Of a DNA stretch of 64,000 nt, positions 34,082-42,322 are shown one piece after another (the first letter of the stretch is position 1; the number at the start of each line of letters is the position of its first letter). Below the pieces are notes generated by a model. The model was not told the origin of the DNA. It was given only the letters and a program-made list of their open reading frames with translations, and did no database searches. The stretch lies in the NCBI RefSeq assembly GCF_014190775.1, contig NZ_JACHVP010000001.1:186001-250000 (forward strand). Reading direction: 5' to 3'. The position numbers and the translations under genes were made by a program. Origin of the DNA: Leifsonia aquatica (GTDB lineage: Bacteria; Actinomycetota; Actinomycetes; Actinomycetales; Microbacteriaceae).

Positions 34082-35947
34082 CTACTCGATCATTCCGGCG
34101 AGTGCGGCCTGCTCGGCGAAAGCGGGGACATCCCTGACGAGCTCGTCGAACGTCCCGCTGGCGGCGATCTGGCCGTCCGACATGAAGTAGATGCGGTCGG
34201 CGTGACGGATGGTGGAGAGCCTGTGGGCGACCAGGATCACCGTGACCTTGCCGTGCAGCTCCCGGATCGCCTTGGCGACGGCGGCTTCGGTGGCCGAGTC
34301 GAGTGCGCTCGTCGCCTCGTCCATCACGAGGACGAAGGGGTCAACGTAGAGTGCGCGCGCGATCCCGAGACGTTGACGCTGACCTCCGGAGAGGGCGAGG
34401 CCGCGCTCGCCGATGACGCCATCGAGTCCGCCCTCGCGGCCCGCGATCACGTCCCAGAGCTGGGCCTGCTCCAGAGCGGCCCTGGCACGGTCGGCGTCGA
34501 CATCGTCCGACCAGGTCAGAGCGACATTCTGACCGACGGTCCCGTCGAAGAGCGAGACGTCCTGGGGGACGTAACCGACGCGGGAATGCCATGCCGACGA
34601 CACGTGCCGCAGCGGCGTGCCGTCGATGGAGATGGAGCCGGAGGTCGGATCCACCAGGCCCAGGATGAGGTCGACGAGCGTGGATTTCCCGGCTCCGGAC
34701 GACCCGACGAAGGCGACGGTGGAGCCGAACGGGATCGAGAGTGAGATCGAGCGCAACGCCGTCGGCGCGTCGGGCGCGTAGGAGAACGTCACGTCGTCGA
34801 GATCGAGCGTCGTGGGGTGCTCGGGCAGATGGCCGGTGTCGAGCCCACCCCGGGCTTCGGCATTCTGCCGCTCCATGAGCTTGATGTCCGCGATGACGTT
34901 CTGCGCGTGCGGGAGGTTGGCAGTGGTGGTACCGATGACGGCCTGGAATCGCGTGATCGACGGTGCCATCCGGAACCCGGCCAGGCTGAAGATGGAGACG
35001 GCGGTGATCGCCGCGGTCAGTCCTCCACCGGTGACGTACCCGACCGCGCCGACGAGGACGATTCCCCCGATCACTGCGGACTCGAGGATGTAACGCGGCA
35101 CGAGGTTGAGGAACTGGATGTTGGCGCGCGCTTGGGAGGTCTTCACCCTGTTCGCATGGACCACCGCTGCGACCTCGTCCGACTTGTTCCGCAGCGTCAC
35201 CTCCTTGAGCGCCCCGATCATCTCGGTGAGCAGGCGCGAGACCCGGTAGGAGTAGTCGCGGTTGACGCGGCCGGCGACCTGGGAGCGACGTGAGACCCAG
35301 AAGTAGAGGGCCAGCCCGACGAGGCCCAGATAGATGACCGCGGTCGCCGCGATCGCAGGCTGGGCGACCACGAGGACGAGGAAGACCACGATGAACGTCG
35401 TCGCCTCGCCGACGAGCGATGCGGCCGGCAGGAGGACGCCGGCGATGGTGTTGGCGATACCCCAATCCGCGAGCCGCACGACGTCCGAAGAATTGCGTTT
35501 GAGCCGCTCGACCCAGGGCGCCCTCATGTACGCGTTCAGCAGACGGTCGCCGATCGCGAGCTCGAAGGCGGCGAATCTCCGGGTCGCCAGGTACTGGATG
35601 AGCGACGCGAGGATGCCCTTGACGATCACGACGACGCAGACGAACACGAGGATCCATACGAGGCCGGCCGTGTCGATCGTGCCGAGCACGGGAACGGTGA
35701 GCGAGCTCCCAGAGAGGAGCGGGGTGATCACGACGGCGAGCAGGCCGAGGGAGACCGCGTCGAGCACGGCGAGAAGCCCGACGAACCACGAGTAGAACGT
35801 CAGATAGCGCTGCCCGGCCGGTGGGAGGAGCGGCACCAGCTCACGGATGGTGCTCCAGAGTGCCTTCACAGCTCGGGCACCCTGTGCCGTCGCAGATCGG
35901 ACGCGTGGGGGATCGGGATCATCAAGGCTCGTCTCTGCACCCGTCAA
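34082..35947 (-). CDS. ABC transporter, fused permease-ATPase, PglK-like glycolipid flippase
   Basis: A 621-residue half-transporter that would work as a homodimer. Six membrane helices span ~48-350. The ATPase has Walker A GSSGAGKST (~420-428), signature LSGGQRQRL (~523), Walker B LVMDEATSALD (~543-553) and H-loop AHRLST (~577). The membrane domain resembles PglK and lipid-linked oligosaccharide flippases more than drug exporters, and the glycan context supports this. Start: TTG 35947 with TAAACT 19 nt upstream; GTG 35866, which removes a disordered 27-residue stretch, is the alternative. Confidence 0.85.
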   Translation of the reverse strand: MTGAETSLDDPDPPRVRSATAQGARAVKALWSTIRELVPLLPPAGQRYLTFYSWFVGLLAVLDAVSLGLLAVVITPLLSGSSLTVPVLGTIDTAGLVWILVFVCVVVIVKGILASLIQYLATRRFAAFELAIGDRLLNAYMRAPWVERLKRNSSDVVRLADWGIANTIAGVLLPAASLVGEATTFIVVFLVLVVAQPAIAATAVIYLGLVGLALYFWVSRRSQVAGRVNRDYSYRVSRLLTEMIGALKEVTLRNKSDEVAAVVHANRVKTSQARANIQFLNLVPRYILESAVIGGIVLVGAVGYVTGGGLTAAITAVSIFSLAGFRMAPSITRFQAVIGTTTANLPHAQNVIADIKLMERQNAEARGGLDTGHLPEHPTTLDLDDVTFSYAPDAPTALRSISLSIPFGSTVAFVGSSGAGKSTLVDLILGLVDPTSGSISIDGTPLRHVSSAWHSRVGYVPQDVSLFDGTVGQNVALTWSDDVDADRARAALEQAQLWDVIAGREGGLDGVIGERGLALSGGQRQRLGIARALYVDPFVLVMDEATSALDSATEAAVAKAIRELHGKVTVILVAHRLSTIRHADRIYFMSDGQIAASGTFDELVRDVPAFAEQAALAGMIE

Positions 35948-36034
35948 CCGCCGGGTGTCCCGGTCAGTTTACAGAAAGGCACCTGCGCGAACCGTGGGCA
36001 GGGGCTCCGCGAGCGCCCTCGGCGACAGGGCGAA

Positions 36035-36040
36035 TAGGCT
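36035..36040 (+). promoter_or_regulatory. -10 box of a leaderless promoter for the wecB-like gene
   Basis: TAGGCT, 6 nt, then GTG 36047. No ribosome site in between. Confidence 0.5.
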
Positions 36041-36046
36041 ACCGGG

Positions 36047-37111
36047 GTGCGCGTATTAAGTGTCGTGGGCGCTCGTCCACAATTCATCAAACTGGCTCCG
36101 ATCGCCTCGGCGATGGCGGGGCGGGCCGATCACATCGTCGTCCATACCGGTCAGCACTACGACGAGTTGATGTCGGATGTGTTCTTCCGCGATCTCGGGA
36201 TCCCGGAGCCCGATGTGAACCTGGCGATCGGATCCGGATCGCACGGCGAGCAGACCGGCGCGATGCTGTCCGCGCTCGAGCCGGTGATCGAGCGATACGC
36301 CCCCGACTGGGTCCTGGTCTACGGCGACACCAATTCGACGCTCGCCGCCGCGGTGGCGTCGGTCAAGCTCCACACTCCCCTGGCGCACCTCGAAGCGGGA
36401 CTGCGGTCGTTCAACCGACGGATGCCCGAGGAGCACAACCGGGTCCTGACGGACCACGCGTCCGACCTGCTGCTGGCGCCGACGGCGGTCGCGATGGGGC
36501 ACCTCGCCGACGAGGGGCTCGGCCACCGCAGCGTGCTCGTCGGCGACGTGATGACCGACGTCCTCTACCGTGTGCGCGATCAGGTCCTCGCGGCGAGCGG
36601 CGAAGCCGCGCGTGCAGGCGACTACTATGTCGCCACCATCCACCGCCCCGACAACACGGACGATCCCCGGAGACTGGCAGCGATCATCGACGCGCTGGCG
36701 GGGCTCGACCGGCCGGTGCGCCTGCTGGCGCACCCACGGTTGGTGGCCACGGCCTCGGCCTCGGGCGTCGAACTCCAGCGGGGCGCGATCGAGCTGGCTG
36801 CTCCATTGGCCTACCCCGAGCTGGTGGCCGCCGTCCTCGGCAGCGCCGGCGTGGTGACCGATTCCGGCGGGCTGCAGAAGGAGGCGTTCCTGTTGCGCGT
36901 GCCCACGACGACGGTGAGGCCCGAGACGGAATGGGTCGAGACGGTCGATCTCGGCTGGAATGTGCTCGTCGGGTCCGACCTGTCGAGCCTGCGTGACGCC
37001 GTTCAGCGGCCGCGGCCGGCTGCGACCCTCGCCGCACCGTACGGAGACGGCCACGCAGCCGAGCGTGTGGTGGAAGAGCTCGCCGGGCGGGTCGCCGGAG
37101 GCGCCGCGTAG
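36047..37111 (+). CDS. UDP-GlcNAc 2-epimerase, non-hydrolysing (WecB/WlbD type)
   Basis: A 354-residue GT-B-fold epimerase. GARPQFIKLAP (~8-18), VVHTGQHYDELM (~31-42), VYGDTNSTLAA (~91-101), HLEAGLRSFNRRMPEEHNR (~114-132) and TDSGGLQKEA (~271-280) cover the known active-site motifs. It inverts C2 of UDP-GlcNAc or, in the Wlb/Wbp pathway, of UDP-GlcNAc3NAcA. Because the WlbA, WlbB and WlbC-like genes lie 1-4 kb away, the second substrate is plausible; sequence alone does not decide. Leaderless start at GTG. It is flanked by minus-strand genes on both sides. Confidence 0.9.
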   Translation: MRVLSVVGARPQFIKLAPIASAMAGRADHIVVHTGQHYDELMSDVFFRDLGIPEPDVNLAIGSGSHGEQTGAMLSALEPVIERYAPDWVLVYGDTNSTLAAAVASVKLHTPLAHLEAGLRSFNRRMPEEHNRVLTDHASDLLLAPTAVAMGHLADEGLGHRSVLVGDVMTDVLYRVRDQVLAASGEAARAGDYYVATIHRPDNTDDPRRLAAIIDALAGLDRPVRLLAHPRLVATASASGVELQRGAIELAAPLAYPELVAAVLGSAGVVTDSGGLQKEAFLLRVPTTTVRPETEWVETVDLGWNVLVGSDLSSLRDAVQRPRPAATLAAPYGDGHAAERVVEELAGRVAGGAA

Positions 37112-37130
37112 CCTGCGGGCCGGCGTCGGA

Positions 37131-38306
37131 TCATTCCGATGCGAGCAGCCGCCGCGCAGCCCGCTGGCCCGCTGCGGCGAGGGAGGCGTGCTGGCGCACC
37201 CACTCCACACGGGAGACGCGTCGTCGCGCGTGGTCCGCGCCGCCGTCCGCTTCGGCGGCGGCGATCATGGCCTGCGCCACGGCCTCCGGCGTGAAATCGC
37301 TCCGCCAGCCCAGATCGTTGCGCTCGACGAGGGCCGCACCCGCACCGCGTCCCGCGAAGACGACGGGCGTGCCGCACGCAGCTGCGGCGTACGTCTTCGT
37401 GGGCTTGGCGAAGTCGTAGCCGATCCCGGGACGGATGCTCGCGAGCGCGGCCGTCGCGCCGCGGATCCACTCCGCCGTCTCCGCGGGGGGGATCACGCCG
37501 CCGAGGTGGACCGCGTCGGCGAGGCCCAGCCGCGCGGCGGCCTCGCTGACGTGCGACTCCTCGACCCCTTGCCCGAAGAAGCGGATCGATGCTTCCGGGA
37601 AGCGCTGTCGCACGATCGCGAGCGCCTCGACGAAGATCGCCGGCGACTGCCACTCCGACATCGATCCCGTGTAGACGAAGGCCGGTCTCGCGCCCGGGGC
37701 GACCGGGCCGTCCGGCGTGAACACCTCGGTGTCCACGCCGTTGTCGACGGTGGCGACCGCGCTCCGCGCGACGCCGAAGTCGACGACTTTCTGAGCGACC
37801 TCCTCGGACACCGCGATCACCGTCGCCGCATGCCGGAGCACGAAGCCCTCGACGCCCTTCATCACGGAGACCAGCACCCTCGGAGCTCCCAGCGCGACGA
37901 GCCCATCCGACCAGACGTCTGCGGCGTAGTACGCGTAGGGGCGCCGGCGGATCATGCTCGTGAGCGCGACGACGATCCCGGTGGTGGGCGGTGGCTCCGA
38001 GACGACGAGATCTCCGCCGGTGAACAGCAGGCGGACGGCGAGAGGCACGTCGAAGCTCAGATACTGCACGTATCCGCGCACATTCCCGCCGCGATCGCGG
38101 AGGACGGGGAATCGGGCGACGGCCACGCCTGCATCGGGCGACATCGCTGGAGTCCCGCGCGGAGGGGTGGTCGTGACGACCCGGACGCGTGCACCCTCCG
38201 CAGCGAGGCCTCGAGCGAGGGCGCGCAGCCTGAACGCCGCGGCTCCCACCTCGGGTGCGTAGAGTCGGGAGGCGATGACGACACGCCTCGGCGTGCGCGC
38301 TCTCAC
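37131..38306 (-). CDS. Glycosyltransferase family 4 (WbuB-like)
   Basis: A 391-residue GT-B enzyme. The opening VVIASRLYAPEVGAAAFRL (~8-26) resembles WbuB-type transferases; YYAADVWSDGLVALG (~127-141) and VYTGSMSEWQSP (~210-221) follow. The donor site has PTKTYAAAACGTPVVFAG (~322-339) rather than a strict E-x7-E, as in WbuB. It starts in the stop of the oxidoreductase gene (GTGA overlap) and so belongs to the Wlb-like operon. It may transfer the unusual uronic acid made by that operon, an inference from position. Confidence 0.83.
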   Translation of the reverse strand: MRARTPRRVVIASRLYAPEVGAAAFRLRALARGLAAEGARVRVVTTTPPRGTPAMSPDAGVAVARFPVLRDRGGNVRGYVQYLSFDVPLAVRLLFTGGDLVVSEPPPTTGIVVALTSMIRRRPYAYYAADVWSDGLVALGAPRVLVSVMKGVEGFVLRHAATVIAVSEEVAQKVVDFGVARSAVATVDNGVDTEVFTPDGPVAPGARPAFVYTGSMSEWQSPAIFVEALAIVRQRFPEASIRFFGQGVEESHVSEAAARLGLADAVHLGGVIPPAETAEWIRGATAALASIRPGIGYDFAKPTKTYAAAACGTPVVFAGRGAGAALVERNDLGWRSDFTPEAVAQAMIAAAEADGGADHARRRVSRVEWVRQHASLAAAGQRAARRLLASE

Positions 38307-39295
38307 TCCGAGACGTGTACCGTCGAGGCGCCCTGTGCGGATCGGAGGACTGCTTCGGCGACCTTCACGTTCTGCAGGCCCTCGCGCATCGTGACGACGC
38401 TCGACGTCTTGCCGAGGATCGCATCCCGGAACGCCTCGTGCTCCAGCCGCAGCGGTTCGCGCTTCGTGAGCGCGTAGCGGACGACGGTGCCCTCACTGAC
38501 CCCGCGGAAGGCCATGACGGACTCCCACTCGGTCGTCGTCGTGCCGTTCTCGTAGAAGGTGAGGTCACCGCTGATCGTGTCGGCGACGAAGGCGCCTCGG
38601 TCGCCCGTGACGACGGTCACGCGCTCCTTCATCGGCGACAGCCAGTTCACCAGATGGTTCGTGATCACGCCGTTGTCCAGGAGGCCGGTGAACGAGACCA
38701 TGTCCTCGAACTCACGGCCGCTGCGAAGCGCGACCTGAGCGGCCACCGAGCTGAACCCGCTCTGCGCGAGCCAGGCGGTGAGATCGATGTCGTGGGTGGC
38801 GAGGTCCTTCACGACCCCCACATCCGCGATCCGCGCGGGGAACGGACCCTGACGCCGGGTCGCGATCTGGAACACCTCTCCCAGGTCGCCCGCCTCGATG
38901 CGCTCGCGCAGGCTCTGCAACGCCGGGTTGAACCGCTCGATGTGGCCGACCGCACCGACCAGTCCACGCTTCTCGAAGGCATCCACCAGCCGCTCGCCAG
39001 AATCGATGTCCGGGGAGATCGGCTTCTCGACCAGCGTGTGCACGCCCGCCTCCGCCAGCGCGGTCGCGACTGCTTCGTGGTAGATCGTCGGGACGGCGAC
39101 CACCGCGGCATCGATGCCGGCGGCGATCAGCTCATCGACGCTGGACAGGAGGGGAAGGTCTCCGGACACGTTGTGCGGGTCCCCGGCCGGGTCGGCCACG
39201 GCCGACAGCGTGACGCCCTCGACCTCACGGATCACGCGCGCGTGGTGGCGTCCCATCATCCCGAGGCCGATGAGACCGACCCGTACGTCGGCCAT
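38303..39295 (-). CDS. Gfo/Idh/MocA oxidoreductase, WlbA-like UDP-sugar 3-dehydrogenase
   Basis: A 330-residue NAD-dependent oxidoreductase. The N-terminal Rossmann motif is GLIGLGMMGRHHA (~7-19), with the catalytic VEKPIS (~91-96) including Lys. Further on, GHIERFNPA (~118-126), RRQGPFPARIADVGVVKDLATHDIDL (in two parts, ~148-173) resembles WlbA/WbpB, which oxidise C3 of UDP-GlcNAcA as the entry to 2,3-diamino sugars. Overlaps the aminotransferase gene by 1 nt (TGATG), matching the next enzyme of such a pathway. Confidence 0.85.
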   Translation of the reverse strand: MADVRVGLIGLGMMGRHHARVIREVEGVTLSAVADPAGDPHNVSGDLPLLSSVDELIAAGIDAAVVAVPTIYHEAVATALAEAGVHTLVEKPISPDIDSGERLVDAFEKRGLVGAVGHIERFNPALQSLRERIEAGDLGEVFQIATRRQGPFPARIADVGVVKDLATHDIDLTAWLAQSGFSSVAAQVALRSGREFEDMVSFTGLLDNGVITNHLVNWLSPMKERVTVVTGDRGAFVADTISGDLTFYENGTTTTEWESVMAFRGVSEGTVVRYALTKREPLRLEHEAFRDAILGKTSSVVTMREGLQNVKVAEAVLRSAQGASTVHVSE

Positions 39296-40392
39296 CAGGC
39301 GCCCGCTCCGGCGAGAGCGTTCACCGCGGTGACGATGCGGTCGAGATCCGCGGGGGTGAGCGACGGGTGCACGGGGATGGAGAGGACCTCCTGCGCCGCG
39401 CGCTCGGTCTCGGGGAGGTCTTCCGTGCGGGCGAACGACGGGAGGCGGTGGTTCGGGATGGGGTAGTAGACCCCGCTCCCGATCGCGTACTCCTCGCGGA
39501 GGGCGGCGGCGAAGCCGTCACGGCCCTCGGGAACGCGGATCGTGTACTGGTGATACACGTGCGACGCCCGTTCCGCGACGACGGGGGTGCCGACGCCGCT
39601 GAGGTTGGCGTCGAAGAACGCGGCGTTGGAACGGCGCTGCTCGGTCCAGCCCTGAACCTTGGTGAGCTGCACGCGCCCGATCGCGGCGTGGAGGTTCGTC
39701 ATCCGGGCGTTGAAGCCGACGATCTCGTTCTCGTACTGCTTCTCCATGCCCTGGTTGCGCAGCAGGCGCAGTCGGCGCGCGACCTCGTCGTCGCCCGTGG
39801 TGACGATGCCGCCCTCGCCGGAGGTCATGTTCTTCGTCGGGTAGAGGCTGAACATCCCGAACGCGCCGAACGATCCGACCGGACGCCCGTCGTACTGCGC
39901 ACCGTGCGCCTGCGCCGCGTCCTCGAACAGTCGCAGTCCGCGGCGGGCCGTGAGGTCCGCGAAAGCCCCCATGTCGGCCGGCTGGCCGTAGAGGTGCACC
40001 GGCATGACGCCGACGGTGCGCTCGGTGATGACCGCCTCCACCGCCGCTGGGTCGAGGTTGTACGTGACGGGGTCGATGTCGGCGAAAACCGGGGTCGCCC
40101 CGGTCAGCGCGACGGAGTTCGCGGTGGCGGCGAAGGTGAAGGAGGGGACGACGACCTCGTCGCCCGGCCCGACGCCGGCGGCCAGGAGCCCGAGGTGGAG
40201 TCCGGCCGTCCCGGAGTTCACGGCGACCGCGTGGCGGCCGTCCACGAGCTGAGCGGAGAACTCGCGCTCGAACGCGGCGACCTCCTCGCCCTGGGCGAGC
40301 ATCCCGGACGCGAGCACCGCGTCGACGGCGGCGCGCTCCTCGTCCCCGATGATCGGCTTCGCCGCCGGGATGAAAGCTCCAGCTTCAGTCAT
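39295..40392 (-). CDS. DegT/DnrJ/EryC1 aminotransferase, WlbC/WbpE-like
   Basis: A 365-residue PLP enzyme that aminates a 3-keto UDP-sugar. It opens with FIPAAKPIIGDEE (~7-19); VNSGTAGLHLGLLAAGVGPGDEV (in two parts, ~58-80) binds PLP phosphate; LFEDAAQAHGA (~154-164) holds the PLP-ring Asp; and SLYPTKNMTSGEGG (~181-194) contains the Schiff-base Lys. Gene order acetyltransferase-aminotransferase-dehydrogenase supports amination at C3 after WlbA-like oxidation. Overlaps the acetyltransferase stop by 4 nt (ATGA). Confidence 0.9.
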   Translation of the reverse strand: MTEAGAFIPAAKPIIGDEERAAVDAVLASGMLAQGEEVAAFEREFSAQLVDGRHAVAVNSGTAGLHLGLLAAGVGPGDEVVVPSFTFAATANSVALTGATPVFADIDPVTYNLDPAAVEAVITERTVGVMPVHLYGQPADMGAFADLTARRGLRLFEDAAQAHGAQYDGRPVGSFGAFGMFSLYPTKNMTSGEGGIVTTGDDEVARRLRLLRNQGMEKQYENEIVGFNARMTNLHAAIGRVQLTKVQGWTEQRRSNAAFFDANLSGVGTPVVAERASHVYHQYTIRVPEGRDGFAAALREEYAIGSGVYYPIPNHRLPSFARTEDLPETERAAQEVLSIPVHPSLTPADLDRIVTAVNALAGAGA

Positions 40393-40979
40393 TCGTCCAC
40401 CTCAGTAAGTACGTCGTCGATTTCGATGTAGCGGTCCCCGGTGCTGGGGCACACCCACTCGTCCCCGTGCTGCTCGAGCGGCACGCCGGCTTTGCCCACC
40501 CAGCGGATCCGCCGGGCGGGCACACCCGCCACAAGGGCGAAGTCGGGAACGTCCTTGGTGACCACCGCGCCGGCGGCGACAGTGGCCCAGCGCCCGATCG
40601 TGACCGGCGCGACGCACACGGCGCGGGCGCCGATCGAGGCGCCGTCGCCGATCGTGACGCCGACGGGCGTCCAGTCATGGGCGCTCTTCAGCTCCCCATC
40701 GGGAGTGATCGCGCGGGGATACGTGTCATTGGTGAGGACGACGGCCGGGCCGATGAAGACACCGGCGCCGAGCACGGCGGGCTCGTAGACGAGTGCGTAG
40801 TTCTGGACCTTGCAGTTGTCGCCCATCCGCACGCCCGTGCCGATGTAGGCGCCGCGGCCGACGATGCAGTTCTCGCCCAGGACGGCGGACTCGCGGACCT
40901 GCGCGAGATGCCAGACCTTCGAGCCCTCGCCGATCGAAGCGTCGGGCGAGACATCGGCCCCTGGTGCGACGAAAGCCAA
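40389..40979 (-). CDS. Hexapeptide-repeat UDP-amino-sugar N-acetyltransferase, WlbB-like
   Basis: A 196-residue left-handed beta-helix protein. Repeating hexads run from ~8 to ~150 (for example IGEGSKVWH, ENCIVGRGAYIG, VTIGDGASIGARAV). VLTNDTYPRA (~82-91) matches the acceptor loop of WlbB/WbpD. The C-terminus GDRYIEIDDVL is unusual for the family. TTG 40979 is preferred because AAAGGA stands 9 nt upstream; the upstream in-frame stretch is Arg/Pro-rich and does not fit. First gene of the operon with aminotransferase, WlbA-like enzyme and GT4; it would acetylate the new 3-amino group. Confidence 0.87.
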   Translation of the reverse strand: MAFVAPGADVSPDASIGEGSKVWHLAQVRESAVLGENCIVGRGAYIGTGVRMGDNCKVQNYALVYEPAVLGAGVFIGPAVVLTNDTYPRAITPDGELKSAHDWTPVGVTIGDGASIGARAVCVAPVTIGRWATVAAGAVVTKDVPDFALVAGVPARRIRWVGKAGVPLEQHGDEWVCPSTGDRYIEIDDVLTEVDE

Positions 40980-41116
40980 CGCCGTTCGTCCTTTCGTAGG
41001 TGGGAGGCGTATGCCCCAGAACGCGAGCAACGCGCATCGAAACTACCACGCCGCACGTGACAGGGCCCTGAGCGTCCGGGGTGCATCCAGCTCCCCCACG
41101 GTACGGCGGAGCTAGT

Positions 41117-41839
41117 ATGGATCAGCAATTTCCGTACACGTACGCGATCTGGAGACGACCGATTTCCGCTGTCGAGGGCAAGACCTGGCTCGTGATCCCG
41201 CTTTTCAACGAGGCGCCGGTCATCCGAGCCGTCATCGAGGACGCTCGCACGGTGTTCCCGAAGGTCGTCTGCGTCGACGACGGATCCTCCGACGGCTCCG
41301 CCGACGAAGCCGCTGCGGCGGGAGCAGTGGTGGTCCGCCATCCGATCAACCTCGGTCAGGGCGCCTCCCTCCGCACGGGTCTGGACTGGGCACTCGGCGA
41401 CCCGGAGGCCGACTACTTCGTCACGTTCGACGCCGACGGCCAGCACCAGGTGTCCGACGCGCTCACGATGGTCGACATGCTGGCGACGCAGCCGCTCGAC
41501 GTCGTGATCGGCTCCCGGTTCCTCGACGATCGCACGCGGGTGTCGCCGGTGAAGAAGGCGGTGCTGAAGACGGCCGTGGCGTTCCAGCGGGGCAGCACCG
41601 GTGTGCACCTGACCGACGCGCACAACGGCTTGCGGGCGTTCAACAGGCGGGCCGCCTCGTCCATCGCCATCACGCAGAACCGCATGGCTCACGCCTCGGA
41701 GATCGTGTCCGAGATCTCGCGCAACGAACTGCGCTGGGCGGAGGCGCCGGTGCACGTGGTCTACACGGACTACTCGCGTGCCAAAGGCCAGTCCGTCTGG
41801 AACTCGGTCAACATCCTCAGCGATCTGTTCGTGAAGTAG
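41117..41839 (+). CDS. DPM1/GtrB-like glycosyltransferase family 2 without membrane helices
   Basis: A 240-residue GT2 domain. WLVIPLFNEAPVI (~24-36), VCVDDGSSDGSADEA (~51-65), INLGQGASLRTGLDWAL (~79-95) and FDADGQHQVSDA (~105-116) match polyprenyl-phosphate sugar transferases. The C-terminus ends at the catalytic domain; no membrane anchor is present. The adjacent DUF2304 gene (11-nt gap) encodes a three-helix membrane protein that could anchor it. GGCGGAG before ATG 41117 is the ribosome site. Acceptor polyprenyl phosphate is inferred from the family. Confidence 0.87.
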   Translation: MDQQFPYTYAIWRRPISAVEGKTWLVIPLFNEAPVIRAVIEDARTVFPKVVCVDDGSSDGSADEAAAAGAVVVRHPINLGQGASLRTGLDWALGDPEADYFVTFDADGQHQVSDALTMVDMLATQPLDVVIGSRFLDDRTRVSPVKKAVLKTAVAFQRGSTGVHLTDAHNGLRAFNRRAASSIAITQNRMAHASEIVSEISRNELRWAEAPVHVVYTDYSRAKGQSVWNSVNILSDLFVK

Positions 41840-41850
41840 GGAGGCGCGCC

Positions 41851-42312
41851 ATGGACGCCGGTCAGACCGTCATCAAGATCATCCTCATCGTCGCGCTCGC
41901 CGCGTTCGCGGTGTTCCTGATGCTTCCCGGGCGCGGTCAGCGGCACGTCGCGATCCGCCGGCTGCTGATGATCGCGCTGCTGGTCCTGGTCGTGCTCGCG
42001 GTGATCTTCCCCTCCGCCGTCACGGCGGTCGCGCACGTCCTCGGGGTGGGCCGAGGGGCGGACCTCCTGCTCTACGGCTTGATCGTGGTGTTCGCGGGCA
42101 ACTCGATCCTCGTCCAGCGCCGCCATCGGAACACCGAGCGCGAGATCACCATCCTCGCCCGGCAGCTGGCCATCCTGCAGGCGCCGACAGCCGCTGAGGT
42201 CGAGGCAGGACGCCCTGCGGAGCCCGTGCCGCCGGCCGGGCAGGCCACCGCGGCGGAAACGGTGCCGGTGGAGCCCGCCGTCGACGGAGCCGACCGCAAC
42301 GGCGTCTCGTAG
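41851..42312 (+). CDS. DUF2304 family membrane protein
   Basis: A 153-residue protein with three membrane helices (~7-26, 37-59, 69-88), a basic amphipathic helix (RRHRNTEREITILARQLAIL, ~90-109) and a ~40-residue Pro/Ala/Glu-rich tail. DUF2304 genes are often found next to GtrB-like GT2 genes; their function is not established. A role as membrane partner or flippase-like subunit for the transferase upstream is plausible. A good ribosome site GGGAGG is present. Its TAG stop forms the first half of the next gene's TAGACT box. Confidence 0.82.
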   Translation: MDAGQTVIKIILIVALAAFAVFLMLPGRGQRHVAIRRLLMIALLVLVVLAVIFPSAVTAVAHVLGVGRGADLLLYGLIVVFAGNSILVQRRHRNTEREITILARQLAILQAPTAAEVEAGRPAEPVPPAGQATAAETVPVEPAVDGADRNGVS

Positions 42313-42315
42313 ACT
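42310..42315 (+). promoter_or_regulatory. -10 box overlapping a stop codon, leaderless start of the epimerase gene
   Basis: TAGACT: its first three bases are the DUF2304 stop codon (42310-42312). It precedes ATG 42323 by 7 nt. Confidence 0.4.
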
Positions 42316-42322
42316 CGTCTCC

